Made by a program: the position numbers and the translations under genes
Shown: positions 53,904 through 62,245 of the stretch, piece by piece
Layout: each line of letters starts with the position of its first letter
Position numbering within the stretch: position 1 is the stretch's first letter
From: Flavobacterium sasangense DSM 21067
GTDB taxonomy: Bacteria > Bacteroidota > Bacteroidia > Flavobacteriales > Flavobacteriaceae
NCBI RefSeq assembly: GCF_000686885.1
Contig: NZ_JMLU01000010.1
Location: 1 to 64,000 of the forward strand
DNA length: 64,000 nt
Direction of reading: 5' to 3'
Notes under the pieces: model-generated
Seen by the model: only the letters and a program-made list of their open reading frames with translations
Told to the model about the DNA's origin: nothing
Database searches by the model: none

Positions 53904-56039
53904 ATGAAAAAAATCACGTATTTCCTTTTAGGTTGTGTTATTTTTGCTCCAGTTCACAGTCAAAATAAAACAAAAAAAATGTCTGATAAATTACAGCCAC
54001 CTGTTGCTAAAATTGTTCCAAAAACATTAGAAAAGCACGGTGATAAAAGAATCGATAACTACTATTGGTTAAATGAAAGAGAAAATCCAGAAGTTATTGA
54101 TTACTTAAATAAAGAAAACGAATATTACCAAAAATCTACCGCTCATACGAAACAATTACAAGACGAATTGTTCTTGGAAATGAAAGGAAGAATTAAAGAA
54201 GACGATAGTTCAGTTCCCTATTTATACAATGGTTATTACTATATTACTCGTTTCGAAAAAGGAAAAGATTACCCAATTTATTCTCGTAAAAAAGGGAGTT
54301 TAGAAGCTAAAGAAGAAATTATGTTCGATTGCAACGAAATGGCAAAAGGACACGCTTATTTCAATTTATCAGGTTTAAATGTTTCTGAAGATAACAAATG
54401 GGTGGCGTTTGGAGTAGATTTAGTTTCAAGAAGACAATATACCATCCAAATTAAAAACTTAGAAACAGGTGAAATTCTTCCAGTGAAATTAGAAAACACA
54501 ACAGGAGGTTCTACTTGGGCTGGCGATAATAAAACGTTATTTTATACTCGTAAAGACGCACAAACCTTACGTTCTGATAAAATTTACAAACATACCTTAG
54601 GAGCTGATGCTTCGGCTGACACAATGGTTTTTCATGAAAAAGACGATACGTTTAACACATTTGTTTACAAAGAAAAATCTAAAAAATATTTAGTTATTGG
54701 TTCGTCAAGTACGTTGACTTCGGAATACCAAATTTTAGATGCGAAAAATCCGAATGGCGAATTTAAAGTTTTCCAAAAAAGAACACGCGGATTAGAATAT
54801 TCGATTTCACATTATGGTGATAGTTTTTACATCGTTACTAATAAAGACAAAGCAACCAACTTTAAATTAATGAAAACGCCAGAAACCGCAACTGCTGCTG
54901 AAAACTGGAAAGATTTAATCGGACACAGAAAAGATGTTTTATTAGAAGGAATCGAAATTTTCAAAGATTATTTAGTGGTTGAAGAACGTTCAAATGGATT
55001 GAATAAAATTAGAATTATGCCTTGGAGTGGAAAAGGGGAGTATTACTTACCTTTTAATATTGAAACTTACACGGCATACACCACAACTAACGTAGATTTT
55101 GATACTGAAATTCTTCGCTATGGTTATCAATCAATGGCAACACCATCTTCTGTGATTGATTTCAACATGAGAACTAAGGAGAAAAAAGTGTTGAAAGAAC
55201 AAGAAGTTTTAGGTGGAAAATTCGATAAGAACAATTATATAGAAGAAAGAGTTTGGGCAACCGCAACCGACGGAACTAAAGTGCCAATTTCGATGGTTTA
55301 TAGAAAAGGTATTAAAAAAGATGGAAAAAATCCATTGTTGTTATATGCTTATGGTTCTTATGGAGCTACTATGGATCCTTATTTTTCATCCACTCGTTTG
55401 AGTTTATTAGATAGAGGATTTATCTATGCCATTGCTCATATTAGAGGAGGCGAGGACTTAGGAAGAGAGTGGTATGAGAACGGAAAACTTTTAAAGAAAA
55501 TTAACACTTTTACCGATTTTATTGACTGTTCAAAATTTGTGATTGCTCAAAAATATACGTCACCAGAACATTTATATGCAGAAGGTGGTTCGGCAGGTGG
55601 TTTGTTAATGGGAGCAATTGTTAATATGGCACCTGAATTGTATAATGGAGTAATTGCACAAGTTCCTTTTGTTGATGTAGTTACTACTATGTTAGATGAC
55701 ACAATTCCGTTAACAACAGGAGAATATGACGAATGGGGAAATCCTAACGAAAAAGTATATTACGATTACATGCTTTCGTATTCGCCATACGACCAAGTTA
55801 AAAAGCAAGATTATCCAAATATGTATGTATCTACAGGGCTTCACGATTCGCAAGTACAGTATTGGGAACCTGCAAAGTGGGTGGCAAAATTGCGTGTAAT
55901 GAAAACTAATGACAAGCAATTATTTTTAGATACTAATATGGATGCTGGTCATGGAGGTGCTTCAGGACGATTTGAAGCACTTAAGGAATTAGCAAAAGAA
56001 TTTGCATTTTTGTTAGATTTAGAAAAAATTAAGAAGTAG
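53904..56039 (+). CDS. S9 family prolyl oligopeptidase (oligopeptidase B-like)
   Basis: A 711-residue S9A peptidase. The N-terminal beta propeller (about 80-410) is followed by an alpha/beta hydrolase domain: the nucleophile in EGGSAGGLLMG (Ser about 562), Asp in STGLHDSQVQYWEP and His in DAGHGGASGRF. DPYFSSTRLSLLDRGFIYAIAHIRGGEDLGREWYE is the diagnostic S9A stretch, and the conserved 'NMDAGHGG' form points to the oligopeptidase B side. An N-terminal signal peptide (ending PVHSQ) sends it to the periplasm. It cleaves short peptides, after Pro or after basic residues depending on the subgroup. Confidence 0.9.
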   Translation: MKKITYFLLGCVIFAPVHSQNKTKKMSDKLQPPVAKIVPKTLEKHGDKRIDNYYWLNERENPEVIDYLNKENEYYQKSTAHTKQLQDELFLEMKGRIKEDDSSVPYLYNGYYYITRFEKGKDYPIYSRKKGSLEAKEEIMFDCNEMAKGHAYFNLSGLNVSEDNKWVAFGVDLVSRRQYTIQIKNLETGEILPVKLENTTGGSTWAGDNKTLFYTRKDAQTLRSDKIYKHTLGADASADTMVFHEKDDTFNTFVYKEKSKKYLVIGSSSTLTSEYQILDAKNPNGEFKVFQKRTRGLEYSISHYGDSFYIVTNKDKATNFKLMKTPETATAAENWKDLIGHRKDVLLEGIEIFKDYLVVEERSNGLNKIRIMPWSGKGEYYLPFNIETYTAYTTTNVDFDTEILRYGYQSMATPSSVIDFNMRTKEKKVLKEQEVLGGKFDKNNYIEERVWATATDGTKVPISMVYRKGIKKDGKNPLLLYAYGSYGATMDPYFSSTRLSLLDRGFIYAIAHIRGGEDLGREWYENGKLLKKINTFTDFIDCSKFVIAQKYTSPEHLYAEGGSAGGLLMGAIVNMAPELYNGVIAQVPFVDVVTTMLDDTIPLTTGEYDEWGNPNEKVYYDYMLSYSPYDQVKKQDYPNMYVSTGLHDSQVQYWEPAKWVAKLRVMKTNDKQLFLDTNMDAGHGGASGRFEALKELAKEFAFLLDLEKIKK

Positions 56040-56054
56040 TTAAACTTTTTTTGT

Positions 56055-56062
56055 TAAATTTG
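56055..56062 (+). promoter_or_regulatory. -7 box of the cysteine synthase gene
   Basis: TAAATTTG fits TAnnTTTG and starts 16 bases after the oligopeptidase stop. It would give a leader of about 105 bases containing the hairpin at 56113-56147. Confidence 0.45.
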
Positions 56063-56112
56063 CAAGGTTTTAGAAGTGTCAAAATAACGCTTTTAAATAA
56101 AAAATCAAGTAT

Positions 56113-56147
56113 AAAATACTTTAAATGCTAGTAATGCATAGTATTTT
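56113..56147 (+). promoter_or_regulatory. Leader hairpin ahead of the cysteine synthase gene
   Basis: AAAATACT (56113-56120) pairs with AGTATTTT (56140-56147), and inside it ATGC (56125-56128) pairs with GCAT (56136-56139) around seven bases; four bases bulge on the left. It is not followed by a T run, so it is not an obvious terminator. It lies 30 bases before the start codon. Confidence 0.5.
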
Positions 56148-56176
56148 GGAAACATTAAAACAAACAGTATCTTCAT

Positions 56177-57217
56177 ATGAAAGAAGAAATAAAAGCCTAT
56201 AATAGTGTATTAGATTTAATTGGGAATACACCATTAATCAAACTGAATAAAATTTCAGCTGATTTACCAGGTAATTTCTATGCAAAAGTTGAAGCCTTTA
56301 ATCCAGGTCATTCTACAAAAGACCGTATCGCATTATATATTATTGAGGAAGCAGAAAAAAGAGGTATCCTAAAACCAGGAGACACCATTATTGAAACTAC
56401 TTCAGGAAATACAGGTTTTAGTTTAGCCATGGTGAGTATTATCAAAGGATATGATTGCATTTTAGCCGTAAGTTCAAAATCGTCTAAAGACAAAATTGAT
56501 ATGTTGCGTTCGATGGGAGCTAAGGTTTACGTTTGTCCTGCGCACGTTTCTGCTGATGATGATCGTTCTTATTATAATGTAGCAAAAAGATTACACGAAG
56601 AAACTAAAGGTTCGGTTTATATCAACCAATATTTTAACGATTTAAATGTAGATGCACATTACAAATCTACAGGACCAGAAATTTGGGAACAAACGGGTGG
56701 CCAAATTACACATTTTGTTGCGTGTAGTGGAACTGGAGGAACTATTTCGGGAACAGCACGTTTCTTAAAAGAGCAAAATCCAAATATCAAAATTTTAGGA
56801 GTAGATGCTTTTGGTTCAGTTTTGAAAAAATACCACGAAACAAAAGAATTTGATAACGCTGAAATTTATCCATACCGTATTGAAGGTTTAGGTAAAAATT
56901 TAATTCCAACCGCTACCGATTTTGATATCATTGATAAATTTATCAAAGTATCAGATGAAGAAAGTGCTCACACTACAAGAGAATTAGCTAAGAAAGAAGG
57001 TTTATTCGTAGGATATACTTCTGGAGCTGCTTTTCAAGCTGTGAAACAATATGCTGAAGAAGGTGAATTTGATGCAAACAGTAAAGTCGTTATCATTTTC
57101 CCAGACCATGGTTCTCGTTACATGAGTAAAGTATTTAGTGATGATTGGATGAACGAACAAGGTTTCTTTGATTCGGTTAACCAAGAAGAAGCATTAAAAA
57201 TTGAAATTATCAAGTAA
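56177..57217 (+). CDS. PLP-dependent cysteine synthase family protein
   Basis: A 346-residue fold-type II PLP enzyme. The Schiff-base Lys48 is in [11 protein letters not shown], the substrate loop is [13 protein letters not shown], and the phosphate-binding loop is [17 protein letters not shown]. The C-terminus [20 protein letters not shown] matches the cysteine synthase/cystathionine beta-synthase group rather than CysK proper. Either O-acetylserine sulfhydrylation or cystathionine formation is possible. A long leader with a hairpin precedes the gene and a perfect terminator follows it, so it is a single-gene unit. Confidence 0.88.
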   Translation: MKEEIKAYNSVLDLIGNTPLIKLNKISADLPGNFYAKVEAFNPGHSTKDRIALYIIEEAEKRGILKPGDTIIETTSGNTGFSLAMVSIIKGYDCILAVSSKSSKDKIDMLRSMGAKVYVCPAHVSADDDRSYYNVAKRLHEETKGSVYINQYFNDLNVDAHYKSTGPEIWEQTGGQITHFVACSGTGGTISGTARFLKEQNPNIKILGVDAFGSVLKKYHETKEFDNAEIYPYRIEGLGKNLIPTATDFDIIDKFIKVSDEESAHTTRELAKKEGLFVGYTSGAAFQAVKQYAEEGEFDANSKVVIIFPDHGSRYMSKVFSDDWMNEQGFFDSVNQEEALKIEIIK

Positions 57218-57233
57218 TTGATTTTAGATATAA

Positions 57234-57265
57234 AAAAATCCCAATCGAAAGATTGGGATTTTTTG
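57234..57265 (+). terminator. Terminator after the cysteine synthase gene
   Basis: AAAAATCCCAATC and GATTGGGATTTTT enclose a GAAA tetraloop: a perfect 13-base stem with a GNRA loop. Confidence 0.93.
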
Positions 57266-57352
57266 TTAAAACTATTAATTTCTTTTAGCGTTAAGTATTA
57301 AAAAAACTAACTTTACTCTTTGAAAATTCTTTGAACGAGCAATTTTAAATTC

Positions 57353-58426
57353 ATGTTGAACTCAGTTGTTGATAAAATAAAATCTTTTTTTGAACTCAAA
57401 AAAAGTAAACGCTCGCGTCATATTCCTTTTTTGGCTTCACTTTGTGTGGCAATTCCTCTTTTTTTGGCATTATATTTTGATAATTTTGGAAAAGGTTTAA
57501 TGGCAAGTTTAGGAGGTTTGGTTATTTTATACTATCAGCCCAATCTTTCTTTTGGAAGACGAATGTTAACCTTGTTAATTTGTTCTTTAGGATTTACATT
57601 TTCACTTGGAATTGGGCTTAGTTTTAGCTTTAATCCTTATGTTTCGGCAGTTGTACTCGGTTTTTTTGCAATGGGAATTCATTTAGTTACAACCTATTTT
57701 AAAATTAAACCACCTGGTAATTTTTTCTTTATTATGATTGCTTCCATGGCAAGCTGTCAAAGTTATAATTTAGAGATGATTCCTGAAAAAATTGGTTTTC
57801 TATTTCTAGGAACAATGTTAGCGTGTTTTTTAGCTTTATGTCACGGATTGCTTACGATTAAAAAAGAACAAACAACAGAAATCTTCACCATTCAAATTAA
57901 AAAAGGAAAATTTGTTTCACTAATTGACTCAATAGTTATTGGAGTATTTATTGCGATTTCTTTACTTGTAGGGTATTTACTCGAAATGAAAAACCCGTAT
58001 TGGATTCCTATTTCTTGCCTTGCAATTTTACAAGGAATTTCAAAGCAACACGTTTGGGAACGAATGCTTCATCGTATTGTAGGAACATTTATAGGAATTG
58101 GACTTTGTTGGATTATTTTATTGTTTTGTGATACGCCATTAAGTATTTGCATAACAATTTTTGTATTGCAATACTTAGTAGAAGTGTTAATTGTAAAAAA
58201 TTATGCTTTGGCTATTATTTTTATTACGCCAATGACCATTTTATTAGCCGAAATAGGAAGTTCATTTACCGCTAATACTGAAATTATTGTTTCTGCCCGT
58301 TTTTTAGACATAGCTATTGGTAGCATTTTAGGAGCTCTTGGCGGATGGTTTATTTACAATCAACGGTTCAAACACAAAGCCACACAACAATTACGAAAGA
58401 CTAGAGTAATGATGCGTAAAAAATGA
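57353..58426 (+). CDS. FUSC family membrane protein
   Basis: A 357-residue membrane protein with two blocks of hydrophobic helices (about 25-150 and 195-335) separated by a charged linker (LLTIKKEQTTEIFTIQIKKGKF). The second block holds MKNPYWIPISCLAILQG and WERMLHRIVGTFIGIGLCW, the FUSC-type signature related to fusaric acid resistance and aromatic acid exporters. It lacks the large soluble domain of longer members. Substrate unknown; export of aromatic or phenolic acids is the family precedent. Confidence 0.82.
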   Translation: MLNSVVDKIKSFFELKKSKRSRHIPFLASLCVAIPLFLALYFDNFGKGLMASLGGLVILYYQPNLSFGRRMLTLLICSLGFTFSLGIGLSFSFNPYVSAVVLGFFAMGIHLVTTYFKIKPPGNFFFIMIASMASCQSYNLEMIPEKIGFLFLGTMLACFLALCHGLLTIKKEQTTEIFTIQIKKGKFVSLIDSIVIGVFIAISLLVGYLLEMKNPYWIPISCLAILQGISKQHVWERMLHRIVGTFIGIGLCWIILLFCDTPLSICITIFVLQYLVEVLIVKNYALAIIFITPMTILLAEIGSSFTANTEIIVSARFLDIAIGSILGALGGWFIYNQRFKHKATQQLRKTRVMMRKK

Positions 58427-58448
58427 GTTACTATTATATTTTTAAAAA

Positions 58449-58898
58449 TTAATTATCCGGAATATTCGGTTCTACTAACTTCTTTAATTTTTCTAAAGAT
58501 TCTTGCCAACCCAAGTAACACATCTCTGTAGGAATCATTTCGGGAATGTTTTCTTGTAGTATTTTGATTTCTGTGCCACACGAAACTTCTTTTAACCAAA
58601 CCGATGTCGTCATTTCGCCTGGTAAGTTGGGGTCATCAAAAGTGTCGGTGTATTTTAAAAACTCGTTTGGTTTGACATCGAGATAAGTTCCACCAAAAGA
58701 ATGTCCGTTACCAGTTGTAAAGTTGATGAACGACATTTTAAAACTACCTCCAATTTTCACTTCCATACTATGAACCTCACACAAAAAACCATACGGTGGA
58801 ATCCACGAAGCCATTGCATTTGCGGCTGTAAATGCGCGAAACACCTTTTCAGGTGGAGCCGTTACTACGCGATGTAACGATACAAAATTATCTGCCAT
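58449..58898 (-). CDS. SRPBCC (AHSA1-type START-like) domain protein
   Basis: A 149-residue single-domain protein with the AHSA1/START-like helix-grip fold. Typical segments are HRVVTAPPEKVFRAFTAANAMASWIPPYGF at the start, VGGSF-like VKIGGSFKMSF, GTYLDVKPNEFLKYTDTF and a C-terminal helix beginning GWQESLEKLKKLVEP. The fold binds hydrophobic ligands or acts as a co-chaperone; no catalytic residues define a reaction. It stands alone on the minus strand. Confidence 0.87.
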   Translation of the reverse strand: MADNFVSLHRVVTAPPEKVFRAFTAANAMASWIPPYGFLCEVHSMEVKIGGSFKMSFINFTTGNGHSFGGTYLDVKPNEFLKYTDTFDDPNLPGEMTTSVWLKEVSCGTEIKILQENIPEMIPTEMCYLGWQESLEKLKKLVEPNIPDN

Positions 58899-58978
58899 AT
58901 ATTTTTTTTACTAATTTACGAAAAAAGGATTGGTTTTGTTTTGTGTGTACGGAATGTAATTTCGCGTTATCGGGTTCA

Positions 58979-59875
58979 TTAGTTTAATTTTGTGATTTCT
59001 TTAATGTCTTCATAACTATAATCAAACCTACTTTTTTTTCCGTTATTATGTATAATTTCAATAGTTATTTTATCAAAGTTTAAATGAGTATTATTTTTCA
59101 TTAAAATATCATAATATAATATTACAATTTCGTTTGAATATTTATTAATATTATCAAAATTATTATCTAGAAAATCACTTTTGATAAGGGTTAGTTTATA
59201 ATTTTCTTTTATTCCATTATTTTTCTCGTGTATTAATTTGATTCTCATTTCTTTAGGATGATATTTACGAGTTATTTGTCTGCCATCATATTCATTTTGC
59301 TGATTTATTGATTTATCAGAATTATTACTTTGTTTTGTATCATCTTCAAGTAATTGGTTGATTTTTGGTCTCCATATTTCTATTCTTTCTTGAGTTGAAT
59401 ATTCTCCAGAATAAATTTCATCTTCGAACATTTGTAATTCTTGATATATCCTATTTCCTATATTTTCCAAATCCTTAAATGAGGTTTTAGGATTATGTCT
59501 AATTTTATCAATTTCTGAATTAAATTTTCGTGCATAAACTTCATAAAGATCAAAGCGTAACTTTTGAAATTGTTTAACAGCTTCAATATTAAAGTTAGTT
59601 GAGTCCTTTACCCAAGAACGGTTTTTGTCAAAATAAGCACGAACATTAGCTTTTTCAATATTCTCTGCGTACAAATTTAAGCCATGAAAATCAACAATTT
59701 TTAATTGACTTTCAGCTTTTGGCTTTTGTTCATAATCTGAAAAATTTATATTTACATCTTTTGACCAGTAGATTACATGTTGATTGAAGAAATATTGAGT
59801 TATATGATGTCGAAATTGGAAGTATAATACTCCAATTATGATTAATGGAATAATAATTAATATTTTTTTTCTCAT
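58979..59875 (-). CDS. Membrane-anchored hypothetical protein
   Basis: About 298 residues. The start KKILIIIPLIIIGVLYFQF is a single hydrophobic anchor, followed by a long hydrophilic, mostly helical and Asn/Lys-rich part. A Ser/Asn-rich linker (DDTKQSNNSDKSINQQNEYD, about 205-225) separates it from a C-terminal domain of short strands (KYHPKEMRIKLIHEKNNGIK; KITIEIIHNNGKKSRFDY). No family is recognised. Base composition is noticeably more AT-rich than the neighbouring yebC, which suggests recent arrival or relaxed constraint. ATG 59875 places the anchor at the N-terminus. Confidence 0.65.
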   Translation of the reverse strand: MRKKILIIIPLIIIGVLYFQFRHHITQYFFNQHVIYWSKDVNINFSDYEQKPKAESQLKIVDFHGLNLYAENIEKANVRAYFDKNRSWVKDSTNFNIEAVKQFQKLRFDLYEVYARKFNSEIDKIRHNPKTSFKDLENIGNRIYQELQMFEDEIYSGEYSTQERIEIWRPKINQLLEDDTKQSNNSDKSINQQNEYDGRQITRKYHPKEMRIKLIHEKNNGIKENYKLTLIKSDFLDNNFDNINKYSNEIVILYYDILMKNNTHLNFDKITIEIIHNNGKKSRFDYSYEDIKEITKLN

Positions 59876-59971
59876 TTTAAATAAGTTTTTAAAATTTTTT
59901 CGATTTATAAAAATATCACTAACTATCAAATATTATCTAAATGATGTCTTTAAGATACGCTAATATATAAA

Positions 59972-60003
59972 AAAATCCTCACAATTTCTTGCGAGGATTT
60001 CGT
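59972..60003 (-). terminator. Terminator of yebC
   Basis: On the minus strand AAATCCTC and GAGGATTT pair around a loop of about twelve bases, then six or more T follow. It lies 20 bases after the yebC stop. Confidence 0.75.
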
Positions 60004-60022
60004 ATATGAAATAGAAAAAGAA

Positions 60023-60742
60023 TTACTCAGCGCTTTCTTGCATTGTATGATATACGTTCATTACGTCATCGTCTTCTTCAATTTTTTCTAATAGTTTTTC
60101 AACATCAGCTACTTGGTCGGGTGTTAATTCTTTTGTTATTTGCGGTATTCTTTCAAATCCAGAAGATAAGATTTCAATACCTCTTGATTCTAATTCTTTT
60201 TGGATAGCACCAAAGCTTTCAAAAGGAGCGTACATTAAAATACCGTCATCATCAGCAAAGATTTCTTCTACTCCAAAGTCAATCATTTCTAATTCTAATT
60301 CTTCTACATCTTGTCCTTCTGCTGGAATTCTAAAATTACAGGTATGATCAAACATAAATTCAACCGAACCTTGTGTTCCAAATGTTCCGTTGCATTTGTT
60401 GAAGTAACTTCTAATGTTAGCAACCGTTCTGTTATTGTTATCCGTAGCCGTTTCAATTAAAATCGCAATTCCGTGAGGTGCATACCCTTCAAACAATACT
60501 TCTTTAAAGTTAGCCGTGTCTTTATCCGATGCTTTTTTAATAGCGCGTTCTACGTTATCTTTAGGCATATTCGCAGCCTTCGCATTCTGAATCACCGCTC
60601 TTAAACGGGAGTTGGTTTCAGGATTTGGTCCGCCTTCTTTAACGGCCATTACAATATCCTTTCCTATACGTGTAAACGTTTTTGCCATTGCTGACCAACG
60701 TTTCATTTTACGGGCTTTTCTAAATTCAAACGCTCTTCCCAT
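60023..60742 (-). CDS. YebC/PmpR family DNA-binding or ribosome-associated protein
   Basis: A 239-residue YebC homologue. It opens MGRAFEFRKARKMKRWSAMAKTFTRIGKDI, the conserved start, with NSRLRAVIQNAKAANMPKDNVERAIKKA and the domain 2-3 segment EGYAPHGIAILIETATDNNNRTVANIRSYFNKCNGTFG; the end is EEDDDVMNVYHTMQES. Members were first described as transcription regulators (PmpR), while recent work links YebC proteins to relief of ribosome stalling at proline stretches. Length is normal. Upstream lies only repeat DNA. Confidence 0.92.
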   Translation of the reverse strand: MGRAFEFRKARKMKRWSAMAKTFTRIGKDIVMAVKEGGPNPETNSRLRAVIQNAKAANMPKDNVERAIKKASDKDTANFKEVLFEGYAPHGIAILIETATDNNNRTVANIRSYFNKCNGTFGTQGSVEFMFDHTCNFRIPAEGQDVEELELEMIDFGVEEIFADDDGILMYAPFESFGAIQKELESRGIEILSSGFERIPQITKELTPDQVADVEKLLEKIEEDDDVMNVYHTMQESAE

Positions 60743-60997
60743 TTCTATATAATTTCAATATTCTTAATTCGTTGTTCAATATTCAAAATTTCAGTGCAAA
60801 TGTAAAAAATCAAGTTTAATTTTTAAATTTTTGAAACACAGATTAAAGAAATTCAAAAAAATCAAAAAATCTTATATGAACTTCTATTCGCAATCTAATT
60901 CAACTTGAAAACTTATATGACTTATATGTTTAAAAATTCATGGTCAATTTCAATTTTCAAATTTGTACTTGAATTTTGAACTTGCCCTTGTTCTTGA
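60743..60997. other. Gene-free gap filled with word-like repeats
   Basis: No ORF or RNA gene is visible. The gap begins with TTCAATATTCTTAATTCGTT / GTTCAATATTCAAAATTTC words, continues with AACACAGATT at 60835-60844, then the ACTTATATG repeat at about 60905-60937 and ends with CAAATTTGTACTTGAATTTT and similar words before the gcvT stop. Confidence 0.6.
60905..60937 (+). repeat. Dispersed intergenic repeat, copy 2 (ACTTATATG words)
   Basis: AAAACTTATATGACTTATAT followed by GTTTAAAAATTCA matches the repeat at 410-441 with one substitution and one extra A. Here it lies between yebC and gcvT. Confidence 0.6.
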
Positions 60998-62080
60998 TTA
61001 CTTTTTGTAAAATGGCATTTTAACCACTTTTGCTTTAATATCTTTATTTCTAATTCTAATGTAAATTTCAGAATCTGGTGTAGCTAAAGCCGTTGGCACA
61101 TAACCCATTCCGATAGCAATTCCCATAGAAGGTGATTGTGTTCCAGAAGTTACGATTCCGATTACATTTCCGTTTGCATCCGCAATTTCGTAATCGTGAC
61201 GAGGAATTCCTCTTTCTACCATTTCGAAACCAACTAATTTACGAGAAACGCCTGCTTCTTTTTGTTTTTTCAAGTTTTCTGAATTGGTAAATTCTTTGTC
61301 GAATTTCGTAATCCAACCTAAACCTGCTTCTAATGGCGAAGTTGTATCGTTGATATCGTTTCCATACAAACAGAATCCCATTTCTAAACGTAACGTATCA
61401 CGCGCTGCTAATCCAATTGGTTTGATTCCGAATGCTGCTCCAGCTTCAAAAACTTTGCTCCAAATGTATTCTGCATCTTCGTTTTTGAAGTAAATTTCAA
61501 ATCCTCCCGAACCAGTATAACCAGTAGCCGAAACAATTACATCGCTTTTTCCTGCGAAATCACCAATTTGGAATGTGTAATATCCCATATTTGATAAATC
61601 GATAGAAGTTAAAGATTGCATAGCTTCTGCCGCTTTTGGTCCTTGAATCGCTAATAAAGAATAGTCATCCGAAAGGTTTTGCATGTCCACACCTAAATCA
61701 TTGTGCGAAGAAATCCAATTCCAATCTTTTTCAATATTAGAAGCATTCACAACTAACATATAGTGATTATCAGCAACTTTATAAACGATTAAATCGTCAA
61801 CAATTCCACCTTCATTATTTGGTAAACAAGAATATTGTGCTTTTCCATCAACTAATTTAGAAGCATCATTTGAAGTTACTTTCTGAATTAAAGCCAACGC
61901 ATTTTCTCCTTTTAAGAAGAATTCTCCCATGTGAGAAACGTCAAAAACACCCACGCCATTTCTAACGATTTCGTGTTCTGCATTTACTCCTTCATATTGC
62001 ACAGGCATGTTGTATCCTGCAAACGGAACCATTTTAGCTCCTAAACTTTCGTGAATGTGCGTTAACGCTGTATTTTTCAT
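60998..62080 (-). CDS. gcvT: Glycine cleavage system aminomethyltransferase (T protein)
   Basis: A 360-residue GcvT. Recognisable parts: [31 protein letters not shown] at the start, [32 protein letters not shown], the folate-site region [26 protein letters not shown] and the C-terminal [21 protein letters not shown]. It transfers the methylene group to tetrahydrofolate and releases ammonia from the H protein in the mitochondrial-type glycine cleavage complex. gcvH and gcvP are not in the window. Divergent from hutH. Confidence 0.94.
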   Translation of the reverse strand: MKNTALTHIHESLGAKMVPFAGYNMPVQYEGVNAEHEIVRNGVGVFDVSHMGEFFLKGENALALIQKVTSNDASKLVDGKAQYSCLPNNEGGIVDDLIVYKVADNHYMLVVNASNIEKDWNWISSHNDLGVDMQNLSDDYSLLAIQGPKAAEAMQSLTSIDLSNMGYYTFQIGDFAGKSDVIVSATGYTGSGGFEIYFKNEDAEYIWSKVFEAGAAFGIKPIGLAARDTLRLEMGFCLYGNDINDTTSPLEAGLGWITKFDKEFTNSENLKKQKEAGVSRKLVGFEMVERGIPRHDYEIADANGNVIGIVTSGTQSPSMGIAIGMGYVPTALATPDSEIYIRIRNKDIKAKVVKMPFYKK

Positions 62081-62245
62081 GATTTGATGTTGTATTATTA
62101 GAGAGCGCTAATTTATTGAAAATTCTTAAAAATGCACCCAGATTTCCCTTAAAATTTGAGAGATATTTATTTTTTGTTAATAATGCTGATAAATCTTGCA
62201 TTTTAACAATTGTTTGCAGAATTTTGGACTTTTAAAATTAACCAA

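Noticed and set aside
60743..60997. Possible tRNA or riboswitch between yebC and gcvT
   Set aside because: No cloverleaf, no TTCRA arm and no glycine riboswitch core; only repeat words.
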